A stretch of 36,554 nucleotides of DNA, taken from positions 1 to 36,554 of the forward strand of contig JAIDSW010000221.1 of the NCBI GenBank assembly GCA_029061025.1. The letters run 5' to 3'. Position numbers and translations under genes: made by a program. Each line of letters begins with the position of its first letter. Positions within the stretch are counted from its first letter, which is position 1. The notes beneath the pieces are model-generated. The model was given only the letters and a program-made list of their open reading frames with translations, was not told where the DNA came from and searched no databases. The DNA is from Duncaniella sp. (lineage in GTDB: Bacteria > Bacteroidota > Bacteroidia > Bacteroidales > Muribaculaceae). Below, piece by piece: positions 1-8,170 of the stretch.

Positions 1-276
1 CTCGGTAAGGAGTTCGGGCAGCGTGGAGGTCTCGATTTTCATGTTTCCGCCAAGACGGGCGGTTTTGCCGTCGTGGGCGGCCACGTAGACTGAATCGGCG
101 GTGAGACGCACGTGGCATTCCATCATGTCAAATCCCATGCGGGCGCCGTTGCGGAATGCTTCTTTGGAGTTCTCCACGCCGTAGGCGCTGCCGCGGCGAC
201 CTATGAGCTGCGGTGAGGCGGCATTGAGGGCGATGGTGTAGATGAGGGTGCAGATGAGGATAAGCGATTTTTTCAT
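1..276 (-). CDS. Glycerophosphodiester phosphodiesterase-like exported protein (partial)
   Basis: The gene starts at 276 and runs off the left edge, so only about the first 92 residues are visible. The N-terminus is a signal peptide (MKKSLILICTLIYTIALNA). It is followed by a GDPD-family opening: a G-x-RGS segment, ENSKEAFRNGARMGFD and a later AAHD. The family cleaves glycerophosphodiesters with metal ligands in a GHRG motif, an E-x-D motif and an HD motif. Here GHRG reads GRRG and E-C-D reads ECH, while the glutamate and the HD histidine remain. This suggests an altered or inactive enzyme, although a divergent subfamily is possible. The product would be periplasmic or surface exposed. The family assignment is firm for the visible part; the activity is doubtful. 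Confidence 0.75.
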   Translation of the reverse strand, partial: MKKSLILICTLIYTIALNAASPQLIGRRGSAYGVENSKEAFRNGARMGFDMMECHVRLTADSVYVAAHDGKTARLGGNMKIETSTLPELLTE

Positions 277-286
277 GGCGGGATAT

Positions 287-1684
287 TTATAGGAATTTTA
301 TGCGGTAATCGGCGGGGTAAAGATTGTTGGAGCGGTTGCCCAAGTGCTTCATGAATCCGAGCGGCAGGCCGCCGTAGGTCACGGTGACATATCCGCGCGG
401 AGTGTCGGGGGGCAGGGTGAGAGTGTTGCGGCGCAGAAAGTCGCGGGCGTCATCGAGCGAGAGCGCCACTTCGGGAAATGCTTCGCGATTCATGGCCGTC
501 GACATTGCCAGCGAGTGATGAGGTATTACGTCGCGCCCCTTTATGGTGGCGGCGGTAATGCCGGCCTGCACTACAGTGGTGCATCGCTCCACGCGCTTGA
601 GCAGGGGCATCCATTTTTCGGGAAAAAGCGTGATGGCGTCAGAGGTCTCGATGATACCGAATGATTCGGGGCGGTCGACCAGGCTTGCGGCAATATCGCG
701 TGCCGCCGATGACCTGCCGGTATCATGCCGTCGGTTGCGGGAGTCTTTGCGCTTTCCCGCAGGGACAGAATCATCGCCGAGGGGCGAACTGTGGCCGGGC
801 TTGCGTATGACCGCCACAAACAGTCCTTCGCCGCGCAGACGGTGGGGCATGAAGCGGTAGCATGGATAAGGCGTATCGATGCCCGGAGCTATGCAATCGG
901 GAAGGCCTGGCACTGCGATCGGCTCGCCGCCCAGTTCATCCACTATATAAGCTACATTTTCCTCATTCTCGTGGCGGTTGAATGTGCAAGTGGAGTAAAT
1001 CATCGTGCCGCCGGGGCGAAGCAGATTCCAGAGATTGTCGACAATCTCGCGTTGTAGCCGCGCACATTCCTCCACCAGGCGCGGATTCCATTGCGCCACG
1101 GCGTCGGCATCCTTGCGCATCATGCCTTCGCCCGAGCAGGGCACGTCGGCAATGACGAGGTCGGCCGTCTCCCCCATGCGGGCGAGGGTTGCCGTGTCGC
1201 CGCGGGTGACTATGGTTGCGGGGTAACCCCACTTCAGAAGATTCTCGCGCAATATGGCGCAGCGGGCGGGCACTATCTCGTTGGCTATCATCAGAGAGCC
1301 GGCGGGCAATGCGTCGATTGTGGCGGTGGTCTTGCCGCCGGGTGCGGCGCAGGCGTCAACGGCTACCAGCGGGTCAGCTCCGGCTATATGCTTCACGACG
1401 GTCTTTACGATCATCGACGAAGCATCCTGAGCGTAGTAGGCTCCGGCATGGAAAAGCGGGTCGAGAGTGACCGAAGGCGCGTCGGCGGCAAGTCTCACAC
1501 CACCGTCGCACCACTCCACAGCCTCCCCCGCGGGAGCGAGTGCCGACGGCTTGGCCGGATTCAGGCGCACCGATCGCCCCGGTTCGCCATCACGCAGCGA
1601 GTCAAGCAGCGGTGCGGCTTCATCGCCGAGTTGACGACGGCATTCCGCGGCAAAATCCTCGGGTATGGAGCGGGGAGTGCTCAT
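287..1684 (-). CDS. NOL1/NOP2/sun-family rRNA cytosine-C5 methyltransferase (RsmF-like)
   Basis: This 465-residue protein is a SAM-dependent RNA m5C methyltransferase of the RsmB/RsmF type. The SAM-binding loop DACAAPGGKTT lies near residues 110-120. The two catalytic cysteines sit in PCSGEGMMRK (around residue 183) and STCTFN (around residue 233). The C-terminal part, about residues 340-465, matches the PUA-like tail of RsmF proteins and ends in a YPADYRIKFL motif. It likely modifies a cytosine in 16S rRNA in the cytoplasm. Its start codon overlaps the thioesterase stop codon by four bases (ATGA), so the two are probably translationally coupled. The exact target base cannot be read from sequence. 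Confidence 0.9.
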   Translation of the reverse strand: MSTPRSIPEDFAAECRRQLGDEAAPLLDSLRDGEPGRSVRLNPAKPSALAPAGEAVEWCDGGVRLAADAPSVTLDPLFHAGAYYAQDASSMIVKTVVKHIAGADPLVAVDACAAPGGKTTATIDALPAGSLMIANEIVPARCAILRENLLKWGYPATIVTRGDTATLARMGETADLVIADVPCSGEGMMRKDADAVAQWNPRLVEECARLQREIVDNLWNLLRPGGTMIYSTCTFNRHENEENVAYIVDELGGEPIAVPGLPDCIAPGIDTPYPCYRFMPHRLRGEGLFVAVIRKPGHSSPLGDDSVPAGKRKDSRNRRHDTGRSSAARDIAASLVDRPESFGIIETSDAITLFPEKWMPLLKRVERCTTVVQAGITAATIKGRDVIPHHSLAMSTAMNREAFPEVALSLDDARDFLRRNTLTLPPDTPRGYVTVTYGGLPLGFMKHLGNRSNNLYPADYRIKFL

Positions 1685-2154
1685 CGGGTCAGCTTGGCTT
1701 CTTCATATTTCTCAAGAGCGGTAACCCACTCGGGAGTGATTTCAACCGACTTCATGGTCTCGCGACTGAACCCCGAAAGGATAGTGTAACACACGGCTTT
1801 GGTCTGCATAGTGTCAGAATTGATCAGTCGTTGCTCCACGTGGAGGCTTCGCTGCCCTATCTCGGTCACTTTGGTGAGCACTTCGATGGACTCTTCATAG
1901 AGCGTGGGAGCGTAGTAAGAGCAATTGATGTTGACAATTACCACGCCTATGTTGCCCCAGTCGATGGCATCGTGCATAGCACTCTCGAAGTATTTGGTTT
2001 TGCCGAGGTCGAAATAGTTGATGTAGACGGCATTGTTTACGTGTCCCAGCGCGTCGATGTCGGTAAACCGTATCTGCACCGGTATGTAATGGTGAAATGT
2101 CCCCGGAGCGGGAACGCGGGGGTTGGCGTCGGCCGGAAGATTTTTGGGTGTCAT
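1681..2154 (-). CDS. Acyl-CoA thioesterase, hotdog fold (4HBT/YbgC-FadM type)
   Basis: This 157-residue single-domain hotdog protein would hydrolyse acyl-CoA thioesters in the cytoplasm. The family core is visible as RFTDIDALGHVNNAVYINYF near residues 29-48, where the first aspartate and the HVNN helix are the usual catalytic and substrate-binding region. The length fits the family. It lies between the DUF721 gene and the rRNA methyltransferase on the same strand and overlaps the latter by four bases. The substrate is unknown; membrane lipid turnover is only an inference. Confidence 0.85.
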   Translation of the reverse strand: MTPKNLPADANPRVPAPGTFHHYIPVQIRFTDIDALGHVNNAVYINYFDLGKTKYFESAMHDAIDWGNIGVVIVNINCSYYAPTLYEESIEVLTKVTEIGQRSLHVEQRLINSDTMQTKAVCYTILSGFSRETMKSVEITPEWVTALEKYEEAKLTR

Positions 2155-2155
2155 G

Positions 2156-2446
2156 TCAGTGAATGGTTACATCGGTTATCACCTCGCGGCCGCAGGCGTC
2201 GTTGAGCGCCCTGACGAGAGCCGCGCGGTTAAACATCAGTTCGTTTTTAAGCGGAGCCGAGGTGAGATATATATGGAGCACGCCGCGGTCCACGTAGCGG
2301 CGCACGGTGTAGCGGTTGATGCCGGGGCCCACGATTTCTGGCCAGAGGGCGCAGAGCCGGTGCTCGTCGAGACGGTCAGAGATTCCGGCCTGCGAGAGCA
2401 CACGGTCGACAAAGTCGCCGAGGCGTACGGGATCAGTGCGTTTCAT
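2156..2446 (-). CDS. DUF721 / DciA-like protein
   Basis: This 96-residue protein has the DUF721 pattern: a basic N-terminal helix, ALWPEIVGPGINRYT near the middle (family W-x-x-[IV]-V-G), then a beta strand LHIYLTSAPLKNELMFNR. DUF721 includes DciA, the ancestral loader of the replicative helicase DnaB in bacteria that lack DnaC or DnaI. The gene overlaps the 3' end of recF by 14 bases, which ties it to DNA replication and repair. It is much shorter than many DciA proteins and has only the conserved domain. That it loads helicase here is an inference from family and position. Confidence 0.8.
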   Translation of the reverse strand: MKRTDPVRLGDFVDRVLSQAGISDRLDEHRLCALWPEIVGPGINRYTVRRYVDRGVLHIYLTSAPLKNELMFNRAALVRALNDACGREVITDVTIH

Positions 2447-3548
2447 CGTGGGTGACAGGTGTGAAATTACCGTGGTCGACGTGCCACAGGCGGTAGTCGC
2501 CCGCCGAGCGCGACATTATCTCGTCGAGGTGAGTGCGGTTGGTATCGGTGATGAATATCTGCCCGAAACTGTCAGATGAAATCACGCTCACGATACGCTC
2601 CACGCGGCCGGCGTCGAGCTTGTCGAAAATATCGTCGAGCAGCAGCAGCGGGCGCATGCCGGTAGAGCGGCTGAGAAACTCATATTGCGCCAGCCTCAGC
2701 GCTATCGTGAAGCTCTTGCATTGCCCTTGAGAGCCGGTGCGGCGCACGGGCATGCCGTCGAGCAACATTTCTATATCGTCGCGGTGAGGGCCTACGGAGG
2801 TGTGCTTCACGATTTCATCGTGGCGGCGGGCGCTGTCGAGCAGAGCCGTCATCGAGGCGCCCGGCTGCGACAGGGTGCTGTCATAGGAAATCGAAGCCTC
2901 CTCGCCGGTGCCGGCTATGGCGGTATAGTAGCGGTGGAATATCCCGGTGAGCTCGTCGACCCAGCGGGCGCGGGCGCTGTGGATTGTGGCGGCGGTGAAA
3001 TCCATTATCGACTCCACGGCCTCATAGAGCGTGTGATCCACCACTCCGGTGCGCAGCATGGTGTTGCGCTGCTCCAGGGCGCGGTTGTAGCGTATGAGCG
3101 CGTCGAGATACACCGGATCGCTCTGCGAGATCACCACATCCATCCATGCGCGGCGTTCCTCGCCGGCACCGCGTATCAGGTCTATATCCTGAGGCGCGAT
3201 CATCACGAGGGGAAACGACCCTATGTGGGCGCTCAGCCTGTCGTATTCCTTGCCCCCGCGGCGGAATTTCTTGCGCTTGCCCTCGGCCATGCCCAGCGAG
3301 AGCTCCTCGGCGGTGCCACGGCGGTCGTAGATAGCTTTGGCAAGGGTGAAGGTCTCTCCGCGGCGCATGAGCATGCGGTCAGGCACGCGGGTGAAGCTGC
3401 GGGTGAGGCTCATGTAGTATATCGCGTCGAGCAGATTGCTCTTTCCCATGCCGTTGTTGCCGAGGAAGCCGTTGACCTTGGGTGAAAATTCAAGGTCGGC
3501 TTGGGCGATATTCTTAAAGTTGGTCAATGTCAACTGCTTGAGAATCAT
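2433..3548 (-). CDS. recF: DNA replication and repair protein RecF
   Basis: RecF is an SMC/ABC-like ATPase that helps load RecA at gapped DNA. From the chosen ATG at 3548 the protein has 371 residues, normal for RecF. The Walker A motif GNNGMGKSN is at residues 30-38, an ABC signature region (GSQGQCKS) lies near 275-290, and the Walker B motif LLLLDDIFDKLD follows. An in-frame ATG at 3575 is less likely: MILKQLTLTNFKNI is the standard RecF N-terminus, and the nine extra residues lie almost against the end of the SRP RNA gene. The 3' end overlaps the DUF721 gene. Confidence 0.92.
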   Translation of the reverse strand: MILKQLTLTNFKNIAQADLEFSPKVNGFLGNNGMGKSNLLDAIYYMSLTRSFTRVPDRMLMRRGETFTLAKAIYDRRGTAEELSLGMAEGKRKKFRRGGKEYDRLSAHIGSFPLVMIAPQDIDLIRGAGEERRAWMDVVISQSDPVYLDALIRYNRALEQRNTMLRTGVVDHTLYEAVESIMDFTAATIHSARARWVDELTGIFHRYYTAIAGTGEEASISYDSTLSQPGASMTALLDSARRHDEIVKHTSVGPHRDDIEMLLDGMPVRRTGSQGQCKSFTIALRLAQYEFLSRSTGMRPLLLLDDIFDKLDAGRVERIVSVISSDSFGQIFITDTNRTHLDEIMSRSAGDYRLWHVDHGNFTPVTHDETH

Positions 3549-3579
3549 GGCAAAGGAGATGGGGTGTTGATACAAAAAA

Positions 3580-3676
3580 GGGTAAGCGATCTACATCGCA
3601 CCGCTACAACCCGATACCGTTGCTTCGATCAAGACCTGGCGGAGTTCTCGGGGAGCTGGTCGTGTAGGACTTACCC
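3580..3676 (-). ncRNA. ffs: Signal recognition particle RNA, small bacterial type (4.5S)
   Basis: The minus strand encodes a 97-nt RNA whose ends GGGTAAG and CTTACCC pair perfectly. In the middle are the domain IV landmarks CCAGGTC and GAAGCAACGG, which bind Ffh. It would form the RNA core of SRP and target membrane proteins with Ffh and FtsY. A run of six Ts (3574-3579) follows the closing stem immediately and serves as terminator. A perfect promoter sits just upstream at 3682-3713. The apical loop reads UUGAUC between the conserved C and G instead of the usual GNRA-closed loop. Identification rests on visible motifs and folding, not on a covariance search. Confidence 0.9.
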
Positions 3677-3681
3677 GACTG

Positions 3682-3713
3682 CAAAAGTACAACATTTTTT
3701 CTAATCCGCCAAA
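3682..3713 (-). promoter_or_regulatory. Bacteroidetes-type promoter of the SRP RNA gene
   Basis: On the minus strand the -33 element TTTG (3710-3713) is separated by 20 nt from the -7 element TACTTTTG (3682-3689). This is an exact match to the TTTG / TAnnTTTG consensus of the Bacteroidetes primary sigma factor. The predicted start falls at the first bases of the SRP RNA. Confidence 0.85.
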
Positions 3714-3724
3714 TTTTTTTAAAA

Positions 3725-3750
3725 TCCCGATTAATCAAGACGAATCGGGA
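3725..3750 (-). terminator. Second hairpin downstream of pckA
   Basis: Arms TCCCGATT and AATCGGGA (8 bp) flank a 10-nt loop. On the minus strand the stem is followed directly by TTTT, so it can terminate transcripts from pckA before the SRP RNA promoter. It probably backs up the stronger hairpin at 3767-3799. Confidence 0.55.
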
Positions 3751-3766
3751 GCGGGGGGAGAAATAT

Positions 3767-3799
3767 CAGCCCCCGGTCGCTGTGGAGCGCCGGGGGCTG
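3767..3799 (-). terminator. GC-rich hairpin terminator of pckA
   Basis: A perfect 10-bp stem (CAGCCCCCGG with CCGGGGGCTG) with a 13-nt loop lies 28 bases past the pckA stop codon. A short T-rich stretch (ATATTTCT) follows on the minus strand. It most likely ends the pckA transcript. Confidence 0.7.
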
Positions 3800-3826
3800 T
3801 GGAGTCGATGTAATTGCTTAAGGGAA

Positions 3827-5431
3827 TTACTTTTCTACGTGGGGACCTGCTGCAACGAGCTTGCGGCCTTCTTCGTGACCTTCAAATTTCTTGAAGTTGG
3901 CGATGAACATTTCGGCAAGCTTGTCGGCCTTCTTGTACCATTCCTCGGGGTTGGTGTAGGTGTCGCGGGGATCGAGGATAGCGGGATCTACGCCGGGGAG
4001 AGCGGTGGGGATGGTGAAGTCGAAGATGGGGAGCTTCTTGGTGGGAGCGGTGAGGATCGAGCCGTCGAGGATAGCGTCGATGATACCGCGGGTGTCGCGG
4101 ATAGAGATGCGCTTGCCTGTACCGTTCCAGCCGGTGTTGACCAGATAAGCCTTGGCGCCGCTCTGGTTCATGCGCTTAACGAGCTCTTCAGCATACTTGG
4201 TGGGGTGGAGCGAAAGGAATGCTGCACCGAAGCAAGCCGAGAAAGTGGGGGTAGGCTCGGTGATACCGCGCTCTGTTCCGGCGAGCTTGCTGGTGAAGCC
4301 CGAGAGGAAGTAGTACTTGGTCTGCTCGTCGTCGAGGATCGATACGGGAGGAAGTACACCGAAAGCGTCGGCCGAGAGGAAGATCACGTTCTTGGCGGCG
4401 GGACCGCGAGAGGGAACGATGATGTTCTTGATGTGGTTGATGGGGTAAGACACGCGGGTGTTCTCGGTCACTGACTTGTCGGTGAAGTCGATCTTGCCTT
4501 CAGCATCTACAGTCACGTTCTCGAGGAGAGCGTCGCGGGTGATGGCGTTGTAGATGTCGGGCTCTGATTCCTTGTCGAGGTTGATAACCTTGGCATAGCA
4601 GCCGCCCTCGTAGTTAAATACGCCGTTGTCATCCCAGCCGTGTTCGTCGTCACCGATGAGCAGACGCTTGGGGTCGGTCGAAAGGGTGGTCTTGCCTGTA
4701 CCGGAGAGGCCGAAGAAGATAGCGGTGTTCTCGCCCTGCTTGTCGGTGTTGGCCGAGCAGTGCATCGAAGCGATGCCGCGGAGGGGATTGTAGTAGTTCA
4801 TGATCGAGAACATACCCTTCTTCATCTCGCCGCCATACCAGGTGTTGATGATGAGCTGCATGCGCTCGGTGAGGTTGAAGGCAACGCAAGTCTCGGAGTT
4901 GATGCCGAGCTCCTGCCAGTTTTCAACCTTGGCCTTCGATGCGTTGAGCACCACGAAGTCGGGCTTGAAGTTCTTGAGCTCCTCTTCGGTGGGACGGATG
5001 AACATGTTGGTCACGAAGTGGGCCTGCCATGCTACTTCCATCACGAAGCGTACGGCCAGACGGGTGTCGGGGTTGGTGCCGCAGAAAGCGTCGACTACAT
5101 AGAGGGTCTTGTCGCTGAGCTCCTTGTCGGCGATAGCCTTGAGAGCATCCCAGGTAGCGGGAGTGATGGGCTTATTGTCGTTCTTGTATTCTTCGGTAGT
5201 CCACCAGATAGAGTTGGCGCTGGTGTCGTCCTTTACGAAAAATTTATCTTTGGGCGAACGGCCGGTGTAGATACCGGTCATCACGTTGACTGCACCAAGC
5301 TCGGTAAGCTGGCCCTTTTCGTAGCCGGTCAGCTCGGGGTTGGTCTCGTCTTTGAAAAGCTGCTCATAAGAGGGATTGTGGATCACCTTGGCGCCTTTGA
5401 TACCATACTGTGAAAGATCAATTGTACTCAT
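3827..5431 (-). CDS. pckA: Phosphoenolpyruvate carboxykinase (ATP)
   Basis: This 534-residue enzyme interconverts oxaloacetate and ATP with PEP, CO2 and ADP. In Bacteroidales it usually runs towards oxaloacetate in the fermentative succinate and propionate pathway. The kinase P-loop GLSGTGKTT is at residues 241-249 and the metal-binding DDEHGWDD at 261-268. [12 protein letters not shown] near residue 55 is the substrate-binding signature. The length is that of the ATP-dependent family. It is monocistronic: its own promoter region lies upstream and two hairpins follow it. Confidence 0.97.
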   Translation of the reverse strand: MSTIDLSQYGIKGAKVIHNPSYEQLFKDETNPELTGYEKGQLTELGAVNVMTGIYTGRSPKDKFFVKDDTSANSIWWTTEEYKNDNKPITPATWDALKAIADKELSDKTLYVVDAFCGTNPDTRLAVRFVMEVAWQAHFVTNMFIRPTEEELKNFKPDFVVLNASKAKVENWQELGINSETCVAFNLTERMQLIINTWYGGEMKKGMFSIMNYYNPLRGIASMHCSANTDKQGENTAIFFGLSGTGKTTLSTDPKRLLIGDDEHGWDDNGVFNYEGGCYAKVINLDKESEPDIYNAITRDALLENVTVDAEGKIDFTDKSVTENTRVSYPINHIKNIIVPSRGPAAKNVIFLSADAFGVLPPVSILDDEQTKYYFLSGFTSKLAGTERGITEPTPTFSACFGAAFLSLHPTKYAEELVKRMNQSGAKAYLVNTGWNGTGKRISIRDTRGIIDAILDGSILTAPTKKLPIFDFTIPTALPGVDPAILDPRDTYTNPEEWYKKADKLAEMFIANFKKFEGHEEGRKLVAAGPHVEK

Positions 5432-5540
5432 TGTGGAATTATTTATTGGGGTTTTAATATATTTTTCGTCGAGTGTATGTAAGATGATTATAATGCTGTG
5501 AAAAAGTATCCCGGACCTGAAGTCCCTACTTTTTCAAGTG

Positions 5541-5548
5541 CAAAGATA
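5541..5548 (-). promoter_or_regulatory. Candidate -7 element for pckA
   Basis: TATCTTTG on the minus strand matches TAnnTTTG and lies about 110 bases upstream of the pckA start, giving a long 5' leader. No clear TTG was seen at the -33 distance, so the assignment is moderate. The remaining 5432-5692 interval between the divergent genes is AT-rich and shows no other gene. Confidence 0.5.
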
Positions 5549-5692
5549 GTGACTTTTCGCGGTATATGGAATGATTATTAAAGAAATTTTTCCTTATTAT
5601 ATTTTTTTAAGCATCGGCGGGAATTTAATATTTATGATCCCGGGTAATAAATAGTAGCTGACGAAATAATTCAGTAAAAAAGCTGCTGCGAG

Positions 5693-5724
5693 TTTGGTGT
5701 TTAGAATTGGTTTATGTAAATTTG
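5693..5724 (+). promoter_or_regulatory. Bacteroidetes-type promoter of the DUF4143 ATPase gene
   Basis: TTTG (5693-5696), a 20-nt spacer and TAAATTTG (5717-5724) fit the consensus exactly. Transcription should begin near 5730, leaving a leader of under 30 nt before the ATG at 5758. Confidence 0.8.
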
Positions 5725-5749
5725 CAACGCTACTGAAAATTTACATAAA
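5711..5749. repeat. Perfect 13-bp inverted repeat over the DUF4143 promoter
   Basis: TTTATGTAAATTT (5711-5723) and its exact reverse complement AAATTTACATAAA (5737-5749) are separated by 13 bases. The left arm covers nearly the whole -7 element and the right arm lies just past the predicted start site. This placement suits a repressor operator. A hairpin in the mRNA is less likely because the left arm would not be transcribed. Confidence 0.7.
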
Positions 5750-5757
5750 ATCTAAAA

Positions 5758-6912
5758 ATGGCCGAGATTTATATTCATAGAACCATGTCTGAAGCAATCG
5801 AAGAAGCATCAAGATACTTTCCTGTTGTAACACTTACAGGCCCGAGACAGTCGGGAAAGTCTACACTTTTTCGACATCTTTTTCCCTCTCTGCCATACGA
5901 GTCAATGGAATATCCTGATACTCGTCTTGCTGCAGTGAGTGACCCAAAAGGTTTTTTATCTTCATTCAAGTCGGGAGTCATAATTGATGAGGTGCAACAT
6001 GTGCCTGAGTTATTGTCGTATATCCAGGGTATAGTCGATGAGAATCCTGAAAGGAAGTTTTATCTTACAGGTAGTTCGCAGTTCGCTCTATTGAAGAATG
6101 TAACCCAGAGCCTGGCAGGGCGAACGGCAGTGTTTGAGCTTCTTCCTTTGAGTATTTTGGAGATTGACGGACTGCGAAAAGATGACGGGATAGACACATT
6201 GCTGTTCAATGGGTTTTATCCTGCGATATGGAGTGGCCGGAATATACCGCGAATACTGTATCCTCACTATATTAAGACATATCTTGAAAGAGATGTCCGT
6301 GATTTGCTTGCCATAAAGGATTTAAATATGTTTCAGAGGTTTGTCAGGCTGTGTGCGGCGCGTATTGGCTCGATATTTAAAGCTTCGGAAATTGCCAATG
6401 AATTGGGCGTGGCGGTTAATACTGTCAATTCCTGGATTTCAGTACTTCAGGCTTCGTATATAGTTTATCTTCTTCCACCGTTTTTTACTAATACACGCAA
6501 GCGTCTGACCAAAAGCCCCAAAATCTATTTCACTGATTGTGGATTGGCTTCATATTTACTTGAAATAGACTCGGTGGAAACTATGAACAGGGATAAGATG
6601 AGGGGTTTTCTGTTTGAAAATATGATAATTATGAATTTCCTCAAAAACCGGTTAAACAGTGGCGAGGATGGAGGATTATATTTCTATCGCGATTCTAACG
6701 GGAATGAGGTGGATCTTCTGGTTAAGAGAGGATCGAAATATAGTTGTTACGAGATTAAGTCATCGGCTACATTTCATCCTGACTTTACGAAGGGGCTGAA
6801 GCATTTTAGTAAAAATTACCCTGATTATGTCAAGGACTCTGCGGTGATATATTCAGGTCAGTCCATGCCCGAATTTGATGGTATAAATATACTCGGCTTC
6901 AAAGAAATCTGA
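5758..6912 (+). CDS. AAA-family ATPase with DUF4143 nuclease-like C-terminus
   Basis: This 384-residue protein has an N-terminal AAA_14 domain: Walker A GPRQSGKST at residues 28-36, Walker B VIIDEVQH near 74-81 and a sensor-like YLTGSSQF at 102-109. A winged-helix-like stretch (KASEIANELGVAVNTVNSW) lies near 208-226. The DUF4143 part has KIYFTDCGLASYLL at 255-268, and a PDDEXK-like arrangement follows (NEVDLLV, then YEIKSS, residues 316-336). Such proteins are common accessory genes of unknown role; defence or toxin-like functions have been proposed but not shown here. The gene is clearly more AT-rich than its neighbours, has its own promoter and opposes tatD, which points to acquisition. Confidence 0.88.
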   Translation: MAEIYIHRTMSEAIEEASRYFPVVTLTGPRQSGKSTLFRHLFPSLPYESMEYPDTRLAAVSDPKGFLSSFKSGVIIDEVQHVPELLSYIQGIVDENPERKFYLTGSSQFALLKNVTQSLAGRTAVFELLPLSILEIDGLRKDDGIDTLLFNGFYPAIWSGRNIPRILYPHYIKTYLERDVRDLLAIKDLNMFQRFVRLCAARIGSIFKASEIANELGVAVNTVNSWISVLQASYIVYLLPPFFTNTRKRLTKSPKIYFTDCGLASYLLEIDSVETMNRDKMRGFLFENMIIMNFLKNRLNSGEDGGLYFYRDSNGNEVDLLVKRGSKYSCYEIKSSATFHPDFTKGLKHFSKNYPDYVKDSAVIYSGQSMPEFDGINILGFKEI

Positions 6913-6921
6913 TCCAAGTAA

Positions 6922-7509
6922 TTATAGCGGCAGCTTATTTACCTCTCCCGGCAGAGCGGGGAGGGTGGATTCGTCGCTTTCGGCGTAGCGGCGGTCGACG
7001 GGAGTGATGGCGAAAGATTCGGGATTATAGTGCTGTCCGAATGAGAGGCTGAATCCGGCGTCGAGCAGCTGACGGGCAAGTTGGGGCTTGCCGCGGAATC
7101 CGTGTATGATCCATGGTGCGGCATGCTTACCGTAGCGCCTGCTGATGGCAATGAGCTGCTGCCACGCGCGTACACAGTGGATTATCAGAGGTTTTTCGAG
7201 CTCGGCGGCGAGTGTGATGTGCTTGGCGAATACTGCGCTCTGGATTTCCATATCAGAGCCGCGCAGGGCGTCGAGCCCCGTCTCGCCTATGGCTGTGAAA
7301 TTGCTTTGGCGGGCGAGTGTGGCCAAGCGGGATAGCATCTCGTCGTCGGCCAGGTCGGCGCGCCACGGGTGGATGCCGGCGGAGTAGGTCAGGTCGGGGC
7401 GTGGAGTGTAAGTGTCGACGGTGGGATCGTAGTTGATTATGGCGTCGGCGGCATCGGTGCGGTGGGTGTGGGTATCGGAGAGTGGCATGGCGTCAAGGAA
7501 CGGGATCAT
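6922..7509 (-). CDS. TatD-family metal-dependent hydrolase, short at the C-terminus
   Basis: This 195-residue protein has TatD motifs in order: DTHTHR near residue 12, [34 protein letters not shown] and a late ESDES that corresponds to the final ETD metal ligand. TatD proteins are Mg-dependent nucleases of the amidohydrolase superfamily. The related Bacteroidales proteins usually continue for another helix or two after the last motif, but here only about 15 residues follow. The stop lies nine bases from the convergent stop of the AT-rich DUF4143 gene. The start overlaps yidD by 17 bases. Function is probable because all visible ligands are present. Confidence 0.82.
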   Translation of the reverse strand: MIPFLDAMPLSDTHTHRTDAADAIINYDPTVDTYTPRPDLTYSAGIHPWRADLADDEMLSRLATLARQSNFTAIGETGLDALRGSDMEIQSAVFAKHITLAAELEKPLIIHCVRAWQQLIAISRRYGKHAAPWIIHGFRGKPQLARQLLDAGFSLSFGQHYNPESFAITPVDRRYAESDESTLPALPGEVNKLPL

Positions 7510-7726
7510 AGCCGCTGCCTCCCCACGGGTGGCAGCGCATTATGCGCTTAATTCCCAGCCACGAGCCGCGCAGTATGCCGTGTTTCATAATGGCTTCGAG
7601 CATGTAGGTGCTGCACGTGGGGGTGAAGCGGCACGAGGGCGGAAACATGGGCGAAATGCATCCTTTGTAGAACCGGATGGGGAGCACGAAAATCAGCCTT
7701 GCTACGCGGCGGAGGTTGCTTTTCAT
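7493..7726 (-). CDS. yidD: Membrane protein insertion efficiency factor YidD
   Basis: This 77-residue protein carries the YidD signature: [20 protein letters not shown] near residues 18-37, the following CSTYMLEAI, and the terminal [12 protein letters not shown]. YidD is a small membrane-associated protein that helps YidC insert inner-membrane proteins. It lies directly downstream of rnpA with a four-base ATGA overlap, the conserved bacterial order. Confidence 0.95.
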   Translation of the reverse strand: MKSNLRRVARLIFVLPIRFYKGCISPMFPPSCRFTPTCSTYMLEAIMKHGILRGSWLGIKRIMRCHPWGGSGYDPVP

Positions 7727-8127
7727 TGGCCGTCGACGTCAAGTGAGCGGTTGATTTTGTCGAGCAGACGCATCATCGATTTCTCGATCACGGCATAAGG
7801 AAGTATGCTCTTGCCCACATACACGAAAGCGATGTCGAGCGGAGCATCGGCCGGGATGAGGTCGCGGTGCAGGCGGTAGGCTTCGCGCACACGCCGGCGC
7901 AGACCTACGCGGTCTACGGCATGGCGCACTTTTTTCTTGGGTATCGACGCAAGAAAGCGGGGGCACTTTATCTCGCGCACTCTGTTGAGCTGCCACGAGG
8001 CTACAAGCGGGTATGCCGATGCCGACGAGGTAGCCGGATCCGTGCGGTTAAACACTCGGGCTATGGCTATCTCGCTGCACAGTTTCTCTTTCTTGTAAAG
8101 ACGTAGCGGATGGGCAGGGGATGACAT
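7723..8127 (-). CDS. rnpA: Ribonuclease P protein component
   Basis: RnpA binds the RNase P RNA and helps mature tRNA 5' ends. From the ATG at 8127 the protein has 134 residues, starting [18 protein letters not shown], which fits the family opening. The RNA-binding helix [17 protein letters not shown] lies at residues 69-85 and is a variant of the usual RNR motif. An upstream in-frame ATG at 8193 would add 22 poorly conserved residues and overlap hemD, so I prefer the downstream start. It is coupled to yidD by a four-base overlap. Confidence 0.9.
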   Translation of the reverse strand: MSSPAHPLRLYKKEKLCSEIAIARVFNRTDPATSSASAYPLVASWQLNRVREIKCPRFLASIPKKKVRHAVDRVGLRRRVREAYRLHRDLIPADAPLDIAFVYVGKSILPYAVIEKSMMRLLDKINRSLDVDGQ

Positions 8128-8170
8128 CGCTGTAGCTGACGGTAGTGAAGAGCTTTCCTGCGGGGTCGGC

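Noticed and set aside
1091-1789. Long plus-strand open frame opposite the rRNA methyltransferase gene
   Set aside because: It is antisense to a gene with intact catalytic motifs, has no recognisable domain, and reflects the GC-rich codon use of the real strand.
4640-5413. 257-codon plus-strand frame opposite pckA
   Set aside because: It mirrors the conserved PEP carboxykinase gene and has no domain of its own.
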